Positions 63,529 through 64,000 of a stretch of DNA of 64,000 nucleotides are shown piece by piece. A model generated the notes under the pieces. That model was not told the DNA's origin, made no database searches, and saw nothing but the letters and a program-made list of their open reading frames with translations. A program made the translations under genes and the position numbers. Numbering within the stretch: position 1 is the stretch's first letter; each line of letters starts with the position of its first letter. This DNA is from Cupriavidus sp. MP-37 (lineage in GTDB: Bacteria; Pseudomonadota; Gammaproteobacteria; Burkholderiales; Burkholderiaceae). The DNA lies in NCBI RefSeq assembly GCF_020618415.1, contig NZ_CP085344.1:2317001-2381000 (forward strand), read 5' to 3'.

Positions 63529-64000
63529 TTAGCATTCAATGACGTTCACGGCCAGGCCGCCGCGAGACGTCTCCTTGTATTTCGTCTTCATGTCGGCACC
63601 GGTCTCGCGCATGGTCTTGATCACCGAGTCGAGCGAAACGTAATGCTGGCCATCGCCCTTGAGCGCCATGCGCGAGGCGTTGAGCGCCTTGATCGCGCCC
63701 ATCGCGTTGCGCTCGATGCAGGGAATCTGCACCAGTCCGCCGACCGGGTCGCAGGTCATGCCCAGGTTGTGCTCCATGCCGATCTCGGCTGCGTTCTCGA
63801 CCTGGTCGGGCGTGCCGCCCATTACCGCGGCAAGCGCAGCCGCGGCCATCGAGCACGCCACGCCGACCTCGCCCTGGCAGCCCACCTCGGCGCCCGAGAT
63901 CGACGCGGTTTCCTTGTAGATCATGCCGATCGCGGCCGCCGTCAGCAGGAAGTCGACGATGCCGTCGTGGTTCGATCCGGGCACGAACTTCACGTAGTAG
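63529..64000 (-). CDS. L-serine ammonia-lyase, C-terminal part
   Basis: The last 157 residues of an iron-sulfur L-serine dehydratase (SdaA/SdaB type), which turns serine into pyruvate and ammonia. The frame is open to the window edge ([14 protein letters not shown]), so the gene starts outside. The cluster cysteines and active-site region are in [40 protein letters not shown] and the terminal NVIEC, whose last cysteine reaches the active site. Co-transcription with soxBDAG completes the route betaine - glycine - serine - pyruvate. Confidence 0.95.
   Translation of the reverse strand, partial: YYVKFVPGSNHDGIVDFLLTAAAIGMIYKETASISGAEVGCQGEVGVACSMAAAALAAVMGGTPDQVENAAEIGMEHNLGMTCDPVGGLVQIPCIERNAMGAIKALNASRMALKGDGQHYVSLDSVIKTMRETGADMKTKYKETSRGGLAVNVIEC

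Overview
The window is GC-rich bacterial chromosomal DNA. Gene content, codon use and neighbourhoods (pgi, tesA, ppiD beside tRNA-Asp, Bug-free betaproteobacterial porins, a GbdR/Dgc/Gbc locus) point to a betaproteobacterium of the Burkholderiaceae, most likely Cupriavidus. That is an inference from protein family resemblance, not a measured identity. About 50 protein genes, one tRNA gene, one IS481-family element and two clusters of REP-like palindromic repeats can be supported.

Layout. 1-7400 is housekeeping: the 3' end of pgi, an ABC ATPase divergent from tesA, an IS481-family insertion sequence sitting in the middle of a REP palindrome, a tandem array of six ~193-bp REP-pair units, ppiD, and tRNA-Asp with a degenerate tRNA-like copy beside it. 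7589-17467 is a carnitine utilisation locus: a PAS/HTH regulator and a LysR regulator, D-malate dehydrogenase, a BCCT carrier, a CntA/CntB-type Rieske monooxygenase pair, a semialdehyde dehydrogenase and a porin. The order resembles E. coli dmlR-dmlA-yeaVWX. 17688-19346 is a PLP-dependent decarboxylase. 19553-34813 looks like an organosulfur acquisition region: an SsuABC-like ABC operon with an extra solute-binding protein, and a Dpp/Opp-like ABC operon carrying an AhpD-like protein. Divergent from the latter is an operon with an FMN reductase, two SfnB-type flavoproteins in tandem and a DmoA/NtaA-type FMN monooxygenase. 34988-39400 holds a Liv-type binding protein, a GlxA/GbdR-family regulator and a ProVW betaine/choline-type importer. 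40212-64000 is the glycine betaine pathway.

How the genes work together. L-carnitine would enter through the porin and BCCT carrier. CntAB would split it to trimethylamine and malic semialdehyde; the dehydrogenase would give malate, and the D-malate dehydrogenase would give pyruvate. Glycine betaine would be imported by ProVW with the orphan ProX-like protein and demethylated by GbcAB to dimethylglycine. DgcAB with its own electron-transfer flavoprotein would give sarcosine, and the heterotetrameric sarcosine oxidase SoxBDAG would give glycine. GlyA and serine dehydratase would then carry glycine through serine to pyruvate. The released one-carbon units would be handled by FdhA, PurU and a FolB paralogue that is translationally coupled to soxG. 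A GbdR-type activator, preceded by a good sigma-54 -24/-12 element, sits between the two large betaine operons. Choline oxidation genes (betA, betB) are not in this window.

The most unusual items are: the tRNA-Asp-derived tRNA-like element at 7164-7269; the IS inserted exactly into a REP palindrome with a 6-bp target duplication; the start codons of two divergent genes overlapping in one CATG; the paired palindromes before the carnitine transporter and oxygenase genes; the tandem-SfnB organosulfur cluster of unknown substrate; and FolB inside a sarcosine oxidase operon.
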